From NCBI RefSeq assembly GCF_002994745.2, contig NC_037091.1, positions 56,653,612-56,717,611 on the forward strand: a stretch of DNA of 64,000 bases, written 5' to 3'. The stretch is from Rosa chinensis. Its lineage: Eukaryota > Streptophyta > Magnoliopsida > Rosales > Rosaceae. A program made the position numbers and the translations under genes. Under the pieces are notes generated by a model. The model saw only the letters and a program-made list of their open reading frames with translations, was not told where the DNA came from and searched no databases. Positions 37,140 through 48,550 of this stretch are shown here, one piece after another; position 1 is the stretch's first letter; each line of letters begins with the position of its first letter.

Positions 37140-39024
37140 AATTATGATACGCTAAAAGCAAGCGCGCAATTTAACCCTGAAAATGTCATCGTTAGTATAC
37201 GGTAAATAGGGATCGTTCTAACCGGGGATTGAGGGTACACCTGTCATTGTAAAACAAATAAAAAATTAAAGTATAAAGTATAATATATATACAAATAACT
37301 AAATAAAAGGGGGATTTAAGAATTAGAGTTTTGAAAATTAAAATAAATAAAAGAAAGAAAATATAAAAACACATATACAAAGGTGGAACGCAAGGAACAA
37401 AGATCAAAACCACAATCATATTAATGAAATCCAATCACAATTCCTATAGTTGATTTTCTATGTCATGAGAAATAAGTTGACCATGTGAAACGTTAGAAAG
37501 CAAACGATTTCCCATATTTTACTTTCCTTCAATAATTAATCTAAGTGAAAGCACCTAAATCAATCCTATTGAACATGCAATCATAGTCTAGAAAGCCAGC
37601 TAATCAAGAACACATTTAACGCATGAAGCATAGAGAAAGGATGTCAACCAAAGTGCACAACCTAGTTATGAATAAGCTCACCTATTTGCAATACTCCTTA
37701 ATTGATTTCGACTTTTGTCCAAAGCCTTCACTACTTAAATTAGCTCCAATTACATGCATATATCCTAAGTTGGCCACCAAAGAACACATACATATAAAAG
37801 TTTTCTGTAATCCAAAATCAATCAAGCAATCTCACATAAGCAACATATAAATCAACATATAAAAATCACAACTTTATTTCAAAACATATAAATGGGCTCT
37901 AAACTTTGCCCTTAACGTCATGTTAACTAGAATTCATAACTCTACGAATCAAACAAAGGATAACAAAAGAAAGTATGAAATACACCGTGAAAGATGGATG
38001 ACATGGCCTTGAGACGAAGAACTCGAAAATCCTTGAAAGCAAGCAATCTTCTAGGGACGACCAAGGGTGGATGGCGGATAGGATCTTGATGTATTGCATG
38101 ACTTCTTCTCCTCCTTGGTTGAGACGCAGAGCTTCTGAAGACTAGAGAATGGAGAGAATTTTTCTAATATTTATTTTCTAATGGAGAGAGGTGTGTTGTG
38201 GTGGTGTGTGGTGGTGTGATCTGGTTAAACATCTAGAGAGGAGGCTATATATAGGGGAAGGCAAGGTTTCATGAATTTAATTTCCAAAGTATTTTCTGGT
38301 TGCACCACACAGCTTCGACCAATCACGTAGCGCCACGTCAGCTCTGTTGTGTCATCTAACCAATCAAAAGGCTCCAAAATCAATCCCTAATATATTGTTG
38401 CCAAATTTCCCATGATTTAATCTGATTTTATTCACAATTTTTGGCCAACTATCTAGGCATGAACCTAGACAATGTATCCGGACTCATTTTGGGCCTTTTC
38501 TCCCTTAAATCTTTCCATGGCTTTATCCTTAACATCCTCCCCTTGATTTCCTCTTGATTTTCTCATTAAAATTGCAGATTTTATTCTCTAATTTCAGCCA
38601 ACATATCTTGAGGGAATTAAGGAACGAATCTGGACTTGTTTTGAGTCTTTTCTTGTTGCACATTCCCTTGAAACTCTCCCAAGATTTTCTCAATGTAATC
38701 TCCTTGATTTTCACATTATCTCCATCATTTCCCATGCAAAAATAAGATTTAATTTCCCATAATATTTCCCACGTCATCTTCAAGCCATGTGGTCTCCTAA
38801 TGCCTTCAGGTTTCCTAGCCTCATCAGGATTCCTGCGTTGACTGGGATTCCTAGTCGGACCAGGAAAACTCAATTTCTTCATTTTAGCTCATTTATGCTC
38901 CATTTATTCCAATGTACCTAGAAAATAAAAACTAAATTAAAATTTATTTATTTAAGGAAATAACTAAGTAAAATATGAGGAAATAACTATTAAAACATCG
39001 CATTAAAATGCTCTTATCAAATTA
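37140..39024 (-). mobile_element. Solo LTR (1.88 kb), TSD AATTA
   Basis: 37145-39019 starts TGATACGCTAAAAGC and ends ATGCTCTTATCA; both sides carry AATTA (37140-37144 and 39020-39024). On the minus strand it reads TGATAAGAGCATTTTAATGC to GCGTATCA. A minus-strand TATA box, CTATATATAGC, lies near 38250. No internal region or second LTR is seen. It has the same orientation as the larger solo LTR, only 200 bp away. Confidence 0.75.
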
Positions 39025-39303
39025 CTAACGGAATAACAAAGTTGCTTATGCAACAGAAATACTAATGCATGGAACTAACTTCGCGGGGCATAAATTCTTC
39101 GTACGAAACCCTATGAAGGAATTCTAGGGTAAAGATAATGGGTTTGATATGGAGCGATGATCATCCATTGATGCAGTTTATTGACCAAAGTAACATTGAT
39201 CTTATACAATAATTCTTACGCAATATATTAGATCGAGACCTCGCTGCAAATTTCAATTTGAAAATCCAATGAATATTAGTAAATACTTGAGATAAATCAT
39301 ATA

Positions 39304-40590
39304 GAATTCCTTTTTTTTTTTTTTTTTTCTCAAAAACAAAGTATAAAATATCCATTTGAATCATTATGTCAACTAGTATAACTGTACTTTTGTAGAACAA
39401 GTAGACTTTAAGATTTAGCTAGTAATGTACAACGTGATGTCTTCTATTAAAATGTAAATCTTAAGTTTTATCTTCAAATAAAAGCAAGGGAGTCATGCCG
39501 TACATTACTAGCTCGACGATGGGGCGTGTAGAGTCACTAGAGTGAATTCCATTTTTTTTTTCTCAAAAACAAAATATAAAATATCCATTTGAAGCATTAT
39601 ATAATATATATATCAACTAGTATAAATGCTACTTTGTAGATGACAAAGAACTAAGTAGACTTTAAGATTTAGCTAGTAATGTACGGCATGATGTCTTCTA
39701 TTAAAATGTAGAAGAGTTTTAAATACACACCCCTATTTTCTTAATACACACCCCACACTCAATACACCACCTATTTAATTTTTCATTCTAATATTAGACT
39801 AGATACACCACCCAAATGACCTAAAATACCCTTAATCTCTAAAACCATGAAATATCATATTATTTGACTATATTAAGATTATTATTTAATATGATTATTG
39901 TATATTAGTATATTGAGATTTCATAATTTTCTTTTACATATTTTCTTCTATTTTTTGCTGGAAATTTTGGCCTATCCCAACTCCATTACGACATCAATTA
40001 ATTGGAATTTGAAAATATAAAATTTCGAACATTTGCAAGTCCTTCAAAATTTAAACTTTTAATATAGTCTGCAAAATTTACACTTTCATGCACTACATGT
40101 TCAATATGTTACGCAAGATGAAAACTAAAAACTGATAGAAAAAAAAACCCAAATGCTTTGCTTTCTTACTCTACTCACTCTACAACTTACTGGTTACCAC
40201 CTCCAAAACGACGGTTGATCTCAATGAGATAGCTCTCGAGATTACATTGAATTGTATTCAATACAAGATGAAGAATACATATCTCAACTGAAGATTGTTG
40301 AACGAGGTCTTCAAATTCATGTCCATAGTCGAAATTCTGGTGATGAAGTGAGGAGAAGAAATATGTATTGCAACGTATAGGGTTTAGAAAAAGAGACATA
40401 GAAATGCGCGATTCAATTTTTTTTTTCTTCTAATACATAGATGTCTATTTTGGTCATTTAACATACTTATAAAATCTAATTTGAAATATAAAATAATAGG
40501 GATGTGTATTAAGTAGTTAAGGGTGTGTATTTAAAATTTCTCTAAAATGTAAATCTTAAGTTTTATCTCCAACAATACACTTTACTTTTT
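39304..40590. repeat. Tandem duplication, second copy split by a transposon
   Basis: 39304-39485 is repeated at 39543-39709 and resumes at 40543-40570. Shared blocks include CTCAAAAACAAA, ATATCCATTTGAA, TTTAAGATTTAGCTAGTAATG and TGTCTTCTATTAAAATGT. The element 39710-40542 lies between the two parts of copy 2; copy 1 keeps the uninterrupted site. Confidence 0.85.
39702..40550. mobile_element. TIR element (833 bp), 8-bp TSD, probably MULE-type
   Basis: 39710-40542 has inverted ends (AGAAGAGTTTTAAATACACACCC at left, in two parts: AGAAGAGTTTTAAATAC and ACACCC; AGAGAAATTTTAAATACACACCC-like at right on the minus strand). It is flanked by TAAAATGT (39702-39709, 40543-40550). Both termini carry further ATACACACCCC/ATACACATCCC copies. 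No coding region is recognised. The family call rests on the long AT-rich TIRs; the 8-bp duplication (9 with one mismatch) leaves hAT possible. Confidence 0.75.
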
Positions 40591-40812
40591 AGCTAGTTGT
40601 GAAATATAGTTATTGATTTAACAATTTTACTCCAGCAGTAATAGCTATTTGTGAGTTATATAATATGTTTTATTGAATCATAAATTGACATGTGGACAAA
40701 AAGAGAAGAGAAAAATATAACTTTTGCTTTGGGTATTCTTGATTGTCGCTAAATATAGCTAAAGTTAAATTTAACTTAGCTATAGCGAGACAGCTAGCCT
40801 GTTGGAGTTAAA
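40556..40812. mobile_element. Fragment of the 'CATCTCCAACAG' MITE family (copy A)
   Basis: Similar over about 230 bp to 48597-48852 (shared ATTGATTTAACAA, GTAAATTGACATGTGGACAAAA-like and AAAAATATAACTTTTGCTTT blocks). The right terminus is not clear, so it is probably truncated. Confidence 0.65.
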
Positions 40813-41501
40813 TTTTGTTTCAAAAATAGTTTTAAAAATTGAATTTAATCACTCTGTTGGATATGCCTATCAAACATGTAATATATTTTTCTTATTGAAA
40901 ATACAAGAACAGAATGTGATTTTCTGGAAAATGGGGATTGCAAGGCACGTATCAATCCCTATTGGGCAGAAACAAAAAAATAATCAACAGAACACCAGAT
41001 TTTTGGTTACGCAGTGAAAATCTCAACTTCTAAGATTAAGAACATTGCGGAGCTCTTACTTTTGAGAACCCAAAATAAGAATTTACTTATGATGAAGGAT
41101 ATGTTCTTTACAAACTTGAATAGCACTAGCTCGGCTACAATGATTAGATGAATACTAATACCAAGTTTGTCTTCCGTCTTGAACTCTTTCTTCACTTGAA
41201 CGATCACCAAATATCGCTCTCCTTTCTTCACAGCTCCTCAACTGATCTCAAGAGAAGTTATACATATTAAACAATGATCAAGAACACTTAAACATGGACA
41301 AGTGTTTTGATTCTTGCGAAGACTCAATTATCAAACATGCAAGACACCTTCAAAACTTTTTGCGTTCCAAGTCCCCTCTATATGCCGTCTGTTTTTTCAC
41401 CTACTAAGGATAGCTGCCATCCCAAAACAAAACAACCAAAACAGCTATTTACCCTAATCCGCCTTCTACAAGGAAAAATAAATATTTTTGTGTTAACAAA
41501 A
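40813..41501. other. Intergenic, no gene recognised
   Basis: AT-rich, short open frames only. Nothing recognisable. Confidence 0.4.
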
Positions 41502-42710
41502 TAAAAACAAGGGAAAATTGTCCGTACAGCACCTAACCTTTTCCCCATTCTAAAATTCAATACCTCACGTTCAGAAAATATCAGAACGGTACCTGAGGTT
41601 TCGACCCCGACCGAAGATCGGTATCTGGTGTCGTTACCTCCGTTACAAAAATTGACAGTTGGAGGATATTTTCGTCTTTTCATATTTTAATATATTATTT
41701 TTTTATTTAATTCATTTTTTTCTATTTTCTTTTTCTCTCTCCCCATCATCCCCCCCCCCTCTCTCTCTCTCTCTCTATCGGCCCCATTCAAACCCAAAAC
41801 CCTTCCCTGCAATCTACATCATGTCTCCTCTTTTTCCTCCTTAAATCTCTCATTGATGAGAGCCCTCTCCAGCTGCTCCACCCTCTGCGACAATGATCCC
41901 AGCAGCCGAGTTTATTTTTCCGGTGAACCAGCTCCGTCACCAGACCCACCATCCTCTCATTCTCTTCTACCATCTTCTCTAGTAGCTCCTCTTTGTTCTT
42001 GCTCTGCATTGAATCAGAGTTGAACCCAACTTTAAACCCGGCCAAGGAGTAAACCCAATGACTTGCTCAAGGACTTGGCTTTGTCTGGGTTTCGGGAAAT
42101 CAAAGTGATCGACATGGAAATCTTCTCAGGTTGTTTTCCTTTAACCACTTTGGTGGTGTTATGGGTTGAAATTTGCTACGGGTGTTGTTTGAATCACAAA
42201 GTTTGGGGATAGGGTCGTGTGGTTGTGGTTGTGGTTGTGGTGGTGGTGGTGGCTGATAAATTATGGTTTTCCAATTCCTCCGCCGCCTCCTATCGACGCC
42301 AGCCACTCCCGCCTCTCGAGCGACTCTGCTGGAGTGTTGTTGTGATGCTGCGCCACTTTGAAATTGCTTGTGCCCGACCACCACTTGAACCTTCCCGCCG
42401 CCGCCGCCGCCTGAGCCCTTCCCACCTACGACCCTCCTAACCCTTTCACTTTGGCATTCATGTATAAAAAAAATAAAATAAAAAAAGTTTTTTTTATTAT
42501 ATGAGAAGAAAAAAAAAGGGTAAATTGGTCATTTAATGATCAAAATATGCCAGCTGTCAGTTTTTGTAACGGAGGTAACGGCACCAGGTACCGATCTTCG
42601 GTCGGGGTCAGAACCTCAGGTACCGTTATGATATTTTCTGAACGTGAGGTACTGAAATTTAGAATGGGGAAAAGGTCAGGTACTGTACAGACGATTTTCC
42701 CTAAAAACAA
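41502..42710. mobile_element. Pack-MULE (1191 bp), 9-bp TSD
   Basis: 41511-42701 begins GGGAAAATTGTCCGTACAG and, on the minus strand from the other end, GGGAAAATCGTCTGTACAG. The TIRs run about 160 bp at high identity, with GTTCAGAAAATATCA and CCCCGACCGAAGATCGGTA in both. Flanks are the perfect 9-bp duplication TAAAAACAA (41502-41510, 42702-42710). The GC-rich interior (41790-42440) has the character of a coding exon and reads open on the minus strand, so it looks like captured gene sequence. Confidence 0.92.
41788..42440 (-). pseudogene. Captured gene fragment in Pack-MULE, possibly BAG-family
   Basis: Minus strand. 42384-42100 has a proline/glutamine run (PPPPPQPQPQPHDP) followed by ITPPKWLKEN. 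42045-41788 has EELLEKMVEENERMVGLVTE, then a degenerate stretch, then LRRKKRRHDVDC. The E-L-L-E-K / LRRKKRR pattern is what I recall from plant BAG-domain proteins of the BAG7/BAG8 kind, but the match is from memory and the frame is broken between the two parts. Read it as a captured, decayed host-gene fragment with uncertain identity. Confidence 0.4.
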
Positions 42711-42935
42711 TTAAGGACACCAAATCCTAAAATACTTAGTAAATCAATAATACAATTTAGCACTCAGAAAAATATCTTTAAATGAATAAAAGATATTAAA
42801 CTCATTAAACCTCAAAAATATTTTCCCATTTTGTATGAAATGTCAACACACCAAGTTGATCAAAACTTGTACCTACACTTATTTTCTCTAATCTTGAAAG
42901 AACGTGTTCTTGCTATGCTTCTTGTATTAACCTCG
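42711..42935. other. Intergenic
   Basis: Nothing recognised. Confidence 0.3.
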
Positions 42936-42939
42936 AGGA

Positions 42940-43300
42940 GAGATTAATCTCCTATATGTCGACGGTTGAGAATTCTTGAAATTCAATTTACAGTTGACAT
43001 TTGTTATTTCAGTACGTCCCTCTGCCTCTAACAACATGACATTGAGGTAAATTTCTAAGGTAGGCTAGGAGATTAATCTATGTCGACGGTTTAGGATCCT
43101 TGAAATTTAATCTACAACTGACATTTGTTATTTCAGTACGTGGCTCTAACATCATGACATTTGGGTAAATTTCTTAGGAGATCAATCTATGTTGACGTTG
43201 ACGATTCTTGAAAATTAATCTACCTTTGACATTTGTTATTTCAATACGTGGCTCTAACATCATGACATTGGGTAAATTTCTAAGGTGGACTCGATACCTC
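42940..43300. repeat. Three tandem copies of a unit of about 110-128 bp
   Basis: Starts at about 42940, 43068 and 43178, each with GAGAT(T/C)AATCT...ATGT(C/T)GACG, GACATTTGTTATTTCA, AACA(A/T)CATGACATT and GGTAAATTTCT. No coding meaning seen. Confidence 0.85.
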
Positions 43301-45390
43301 ACAAACGTGTTTTGTGATCTCGTTTATTTTTCTTTTCTTTCTCTACGCGCGGCTCTACGCGCCCCATCGTCGAGCTAGTCTGCCGCTAAAATGAAAGCAG
43401 CGGATCTTAGACATGGCCGTCATACGAATTCTCATCATAAGTTCGATGCCCAATTTCAACTTTGTTAGTTACATTCCATTAGGTGTCGACCGTGTCGTAG
43501 TCTAAAGGCCAGAGAACATTCTTAAGATGTATTAATCAGAATGAATAATCTGCACAACTTGGAGGGGACAATTCAAGTTTAGAATGGTTAATATAATGCA
43601 AAGAAGACGTGATGCGGTTTATCTACGTTTTCATATTCTTTGTTTTGAATTCATAGTTATGCATGCATATATAGGCCAAATAGAACATCATCCATCGAGC
43701 ATGAACTGAAAAGGAATTAGTTTTGTTTCTAATGCCAAGCTATAAGTGGACATTCGTTGATCCTGTTTTAGCAAGAGGCTTGTAATTTTCCAGCAAAATC
43801 TCTATGCTTGAAGACGAGTAAGGAATCTACTTTGCTAGAACCGGAAATATATACTTAACTTCATCCAATGATCTTGTAATGACCAAAACCTAGCAAGAAT
43901 ACTATATTTATTCTAATAGCAATGACCATGTTGCAAGAGATGCATATAGTTGGATAGATAGTCAAACATAACAAATGGGATAATACATATACTAGCATTT
44001 TTGCCTACACACACCATGTGTAGGAAGGTTAGTTTTTTTTCCCCCTCCTTTTTTTGGCCTTTCCAAGAGTGTGTGGGGAGGTAGTTAAAAATAGTACGTG
44101 GGAGTTTCTACCCACCAAGTTTCCACTACATTTAATTTTATTTTTATTTTAATTATTTTTTATTTATTAATTGACTTTATTATCCCTATTGGTTATTTCT
44201 GATTCAAACCATTTTAAAATATAAAGGGTAAATTAGTAAAAAAAATCAATTATAGAGAGCAAGCTCTCTTTTCTTAATATTATTATTATTATAGATACAT
44301 GAAATCAACTTGCTAGGTAAAAAGTGCCAAAGGATTCATAATTATTGAGAAATTTTATTTTGTTAATTTGAAGTCACTTTCACAAATGAAAATGAATACC
44401 ATTAAATTTAATAAAATACCTTGTCAAATAGTACATTTTATCAACAGTGTCATATAGTACCTCCCATTATGTTATCTTATGTTTTCAAGATACACGAAAC
44501 TTCTGAGTTCTGGCGGTATGACAACTTTTGTTTTTTGTTTGGAAAGTTACTCTAAGAGAAAAAATTGAACTAATAAGTGACAATATTGTGCTTATCTATT
44601 CTCTTGCCATATATTTGCCAACAAGACCAATTTGTTTGGTTGTTTAACTATCAAGATGAACAATACGATCCAAACGAAACCAAAAAGATGCATCATGGTT
44701 TTGTATATATTCGGGACTCTAATCCTTATTATTATTGACCTACATTTTGTAGCCTGTGTAATAAGCATTAAGCAATGCCTTGAAATATCAATGTCTCATT
44801 GTCTCTGCCGTCAAACAACTGAAATAGGATATGAAACCTCCGTAAGCATAACTACAAAATGGATTAGTACTAATTAAAACAAGTATATAGTACAGTGCAA
44901 GTGGTAAATTAATTATTATCAACATTCTAATGAATGAGTCAGCTGATAATAAAGCATCATTAAGAAATTATTCTTCATACTCGGTATTCCAGGTATAGTG
45001 ACTTTTTCTTTTTCTTCTGATTGTATACTTGTATAGTGACTTTCGTTCAATCCCAAGTTTCAAACATTGACGAAAGGTATCAATAATGACTACTGCTTTG
45101 AGACTTGGAGGTTCAGTTGAATAGAATAAATGTCATACATGAAGGCTTCAACAAACATATCAGACAATTTATTGGGTTGTTTGGTCACTTTATGTCAATG
45201 TATTACTGTAATGATATCAGTTCATTAACTTACCGGTAGTTTCTCAAAAAGCAATGAATTTTTTTTTTTTCTGGTAACAATAAATTCAATATATTTTTTG
45301 TGAAATAAACCTTCAAGGCTTCAAGTCGTTATCAACTAACGCAGTTCTCCACTACCTAAAGAGCTTCGATCGGTTCACATGCATTTTCGT
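43301..45390. other. Intergenic, no gene recognised
   Basis: About 43340-43375 contains CGCCCCATCGTCGAGCTAGT, which recurs in inverted orientation near 39510-39535. A frame from 44656 to 44877 (74 aa) starts MNNTIQTKPKRC, has one strongly hydrophobic segment and five cysteines; I cannot assign it and do not call it a gene. Confidence 0.35.
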
Positions 45391-45582
45391 TAGCTAGCTG
45401 GAAATTATTCTATGCACCGACGGTGTAAGTGACCCAACCCTTATAAAATAATCTCAACCCTTGATATTTATTATCAACTTTATTTTTAATAAACAAAAAG
45501 TGTATTTAATGCAATCTAACCATTCATTTATGTTGGTGCAAGTGCACGGCGGTGCTCTGAATAATCTCTCCTAGCTAGCTGG
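45391..45582. mobile_element. Small MITE-like inverted repeat element
   Basis: 45404-45565 has imperfect inverted ends (ATTATTCTATGCACCGACGG at left; ATTATTCAGAGCACCGCCG from the right on the minus strand). An 11-bp direct repeat, TAGCTAGCTGG, lies on both sides (45391-45401, 45572-45582) and may be the target duplication. Family not known. Confidence 0.45.
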
Positions 45583-46500
45583 TTTGTCTTCTGTTTGATC
45601 TTGGATTGACTAATGTTTTTGGATTTTTCCTTATTTACCTATTCTATGGCTATTGGTTGACCAAATCCAGCTAGCTAGTTACCAAAATGCATTGCAATCA
45701 TCATAGCCTAGGACCCAGGCCTAACACCACGCGACTCATTTCAACCGTCTTCGAGAAGTTGGCCATCTTGACCGTGTATCATCAAAGAGCTCCGTTAAAC
45801 GTAGAAATGAGAATGAATTACTCAACCCATACCATAGTCACACAACCAAGGTCACACCAGAAATTAACATACCAAAGAGATCAAAAAGCTCACCACCGGA
45901 AAAAGTGTAAGTATACGCAATAATCACATATATCTAATCATAAGTCAAATAATAATATAACACAAGTTACAATTTCACTTAAATATACATCTCATCTATA
46001 ATTTAATTTAGCAATATAAATCTTCTGTTCACGAGTAGAATATCGTGAATTCAATTTCCGCAGTCACTTTAATCTACCTACTATCAATCCCACCTTCTTC
46101 TCAAAAAAAAAAAAAAAAAATCATATCATATCAATCACCTCTTCATGCACCTGGTAACAGCTCACTCGCTCATGCATGGACAAGCTAGCCAACTGGTTGT
46201 AGGCGAGCGCCCCAACATTTAACTACCATTGATTTGTTCTTTACTTCTTTACGCTTAAAAGCTTATTCTTTCCCGCCCCAAAAGCAAATGACAATTGGCA
46301 TCAGTGCATAACCCAGCGTATGTCCCAGACGCGTTCCTACTTCCTACCCTAACCCTCGCTCTGTAAAGCTGCCCAAGATTGAACCCACCATCCCAACTTA
46401 AGTTACCAAAACGCCCCTACCGGCAAATGCGTCCTTTCCTCTCAACCTCGGACCTTGAACTCATCATACCCTCCTCCCCCTTTTCGTCTTTTCCCCCTTC
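45583..46500. other. Upstream region of the WD40 gene
   Basis: No gene seen. It contains a poly(A) run near 46104. The promoter elements are close to the gene and listed separately. Confidence 0.4.
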
Positions 46501-46533
46501 CACGTGGGACCACCGATCTCTCTCTCTATATAA
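46500..46533 (+). promoter_or_regulatory. G-box and TATA box of the WD40 gene
   Basis: CACGTGG (46501-46507) is a G-box core for bZIP/bHLH factors. TATATAA at 46527-46533 follows a CT-rich tract and lies 49 bp upstream of the ATG at 46582, which would leave a leader of about 20-25 nt. Confidence 0.65.
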
Positions 46534-46581
46534 CCCCACACCCACAGCTCCACTCAGCTTTCTCTTAATTTCAACCCCGTC

Positions 46582-47886
46582 ATGAAGCTCCGATCGTGGT
46601 TCTCCGCCACCTGCTCCTCCCACGAATCCACCGTCTCCATCCCCCAACCCCAACCCTCATACCAAAAACGACACGTCGTCTCCGACTCCAGCAGCTCCTC
46701 CGATAACCCCAGCAGCTCCTCCAGTACTTGCGACACCTGCAGCACCAGCCTCCATTCCAATCTCTCCCTCCAGACGCTGCCATCTGTCCCCTCCCTTCAG
46801 AAGCTCATCTCCCAACTCGACGCCCCAAACCTCTCCGTCTCTCACCTCTGCTTCACCACCCTCACTCCCACCCCCTCCTCCTCCTCTCTCCCGATCACCT
46901 GCCTCGCCGTCCACCACAACCGCCTCTACGCCGCCTCCGGCCACGAAATCAACGTCTACGATCGGGCCGACTTCTCCCACCTCGACTCATTCAACGCTCA
47001 CGATCCCTCCTCGGGCTCCGTGAAGTCCGTCTCGTTTTCCGACGGCAAGGTGTTCACCGCGCACCAGGACTGTAAAATCAAAGTCTGGGAGATAATCCCG
47101 GGTAAACGGCACAGACTCCTAACCACCCTCCCCACCGTCAACGACCGTTTGCTTCGTTTTGCGCTCCCCAAGAACTACGTCAGCATACGCCGGCACGTGA
47201 AACGCCTCTGGATCCAGCACGCCGACGCTGTTACCGGCATCGCCGTCAACAACGGCCTCGTCTACTCGGTTTCCTGGGACAAGACCTTGAAGATTTGGCG
47301 GGACTCCAACCTCCGCTGCGTGGAGTCCGTCAAGGCGCACGAGGACGCCTTGAGCGCGGTGGCGGTGGCGAAGGACGGGACCGTCTACACCGGGTCTGCG
47401 GACCGTCGGATCCGGGTCTGGGCGAGACCGCAAGACGAGAAGCGCCACGTGTTGGTGGCGACGCTGGAGAAGCACAAGTCAGCGGTGAACGCTTTGGCTC
47501 TAAACGACGACGGATCGGTGCTGTTCTCGGGGGCCTGTGACCGTTCGATCCTGGCGTGGGAGAGAGAGGACAGCGCGAACCACATGGCGGTTACGGGAGC
47601 GTTGAGGGGGCACGGTAAGGCGATACTGTGTTTATTCAACGTCGGGGATTTGCTGCTGAGTGGGTCCGCTGATCGGACGGTGAGGATGTGGCGGCGAGGG
47701 GAGGATGGCAGTTATTGCTGTTTGGGGGTTTTGGAGGGACACGTGAAACCGGTGAAGGCGCTGGTGGCGGTTACGGGAGAGAGCGGTGGCGGCGTCGTTT
47801 CGGTTGTGAGTGGGAGTTTAGATGGAGCGGTGAAGGTGTGGCATGTGTCGGTTTCGGAGGCGATTAAAGAACAGAAGATGTTATGA
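46582..47886 (+). CDS. WD40-repeat protein, JINGUBANG-like, 434 aa, single exon
   Basis: Intronless gene with strong GC-rich coding bias. After a Ser-rich N-terminus (about residues 1-95, with SSSSSDNPSSSSSTCDT), the protein carries about seven WD40 blades: ITCLAVHHNRLYAAS, VKSVSFSDGKVFTAHQD-KIKVWE, VTGIAVNNGLVYSVSWD-LKIW, LSAVAVAKDGTVYTGSAD-IRVW, VNALALNDDGSVLFSGACD-ILAW, AILCLFNVGDLLLSGSAD-VRMW and VVSGSLDGAVKVW. The insert with HRLLTTLPTVNDRLLRFALP and YVSIRRHVKRLWIQHADAV is what I recall from the plant JINGUBANG family. Arabidopsis JINGUBANG acts as a negative regulator of pollen germination; whether this copy has that role is inference. Such proteins are beta-propeller scaffolds without catalysis. 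Confidence 0.9.
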   Translation: MKLRSWFSATCSSHESTVSIPQPQPSYQKRHVVSDSSSSSDNPSSSSSTCDTCSTSLHSNLSLQTLPSVPSLQKLISQLDAPNLSVSHLCFTTLTPTPSSSSLPITCLAVHHNRLYAASGHEINVYDRADFSHLDSFNAHDPSSGSVKSVSFSDGKVFTAHQDCKIKVWEIIPGKRHRLLTTLPTVNDRLLRFALPKNYVSIRRHVKRLWIQHADAVTGIAVNNGLVYSVSWDKTLKIWRDSNLRCVESVKAHEDALSAVAVAKDGTVYTGSADRRIRVWARPQDEKRHVLVATLEKHKSAVNALALNDDGSVLFSGACDRSILAWEREDSANHMAVTGALRGHGKAILCLFNVGDLLLSGSADRTVRMWRRGEDGSYCCLGVLEGHVKPVKALVAVTGESGGGVVSVVSGSLDGAVKVWHVSVSEAIKEQKML

Positions 47887-47949
47887 TTAGTTTTTTGAGA
47901 GTTTTGTAAGAATTGCAACACGTACAGGAGTACTCTGTCCCAGTACTGC

Positions 47950-48550
47950 AATCATTTTCAGATTGTTTTTGTTTTTGAAATATGATTGCTCGGACGGTGC
48001 TTAGCATAGTGGTATTGGTTTGTTGATCGGATTGAATAGTTTGTAATTGGCTGTTGATTAAGATTTTTGTTGTTAATATTGGTTGTTTAATTAGTTTGAC
48101 TATGAGCAGAGTGATAGGTTTGCAGTTATCCGGCCTTTATCTCACTTTGATGTGAAAGCGTAACCGAAACTTTGATGTGAAATTGTTCATATCTTTATCT
48201 CACAGTCTCGCACTTTTTTTTTTTTTTTTTTGAAATAAGGTCAGTACGGCTGTTCTTAAGTCTTATTCATTAATGCAATTGCAGATTAATGGACTAGTAT
48301 GGTCGAAGAAATCTTGCGATTCATCCTCTATAAATTGTAAGAGGATATGCATTTTGATTTTTCTGATTCAAGAGTACTGCATTCTTAGTTAATTATCTAA
48401 TAATCTATCAAAATTAAGAAGTTGGCAGCATTTCAAATCTATAGGAGAAAGCCTTTAGGTCAATGTTTTTGACAATATTTCTACGAAGTAAATTAAAGCT
48501 TGAAATCGTGAGAGAAACGAAGCCTAGCTAAAATATAGGGTTGTAAAATG
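47950..48550. other. Intergenic 3' of the WD40 gene
   Basis: A T-run (48212-48231) followed by an AAGTCTTATTCATTAAT stretch looks like the reversed 3' tip of a LINE, as at 31409 and 62341, but it is short and I found no target duplication. Otherwise nothing recognised. Confidence 0.4.

Noticed and set aside
46657..47475. Long frames antisense to the WD40 gene
   Set aside because: Mirror-image frames of GC-rich coding sequence; the plus-strand WD40 protein explains the region.
48212..48300. LINE 3' end in reverse orientation
   Set aside because: Only a T-run and a short similar stretch; no target duplication, so not listed as an element.
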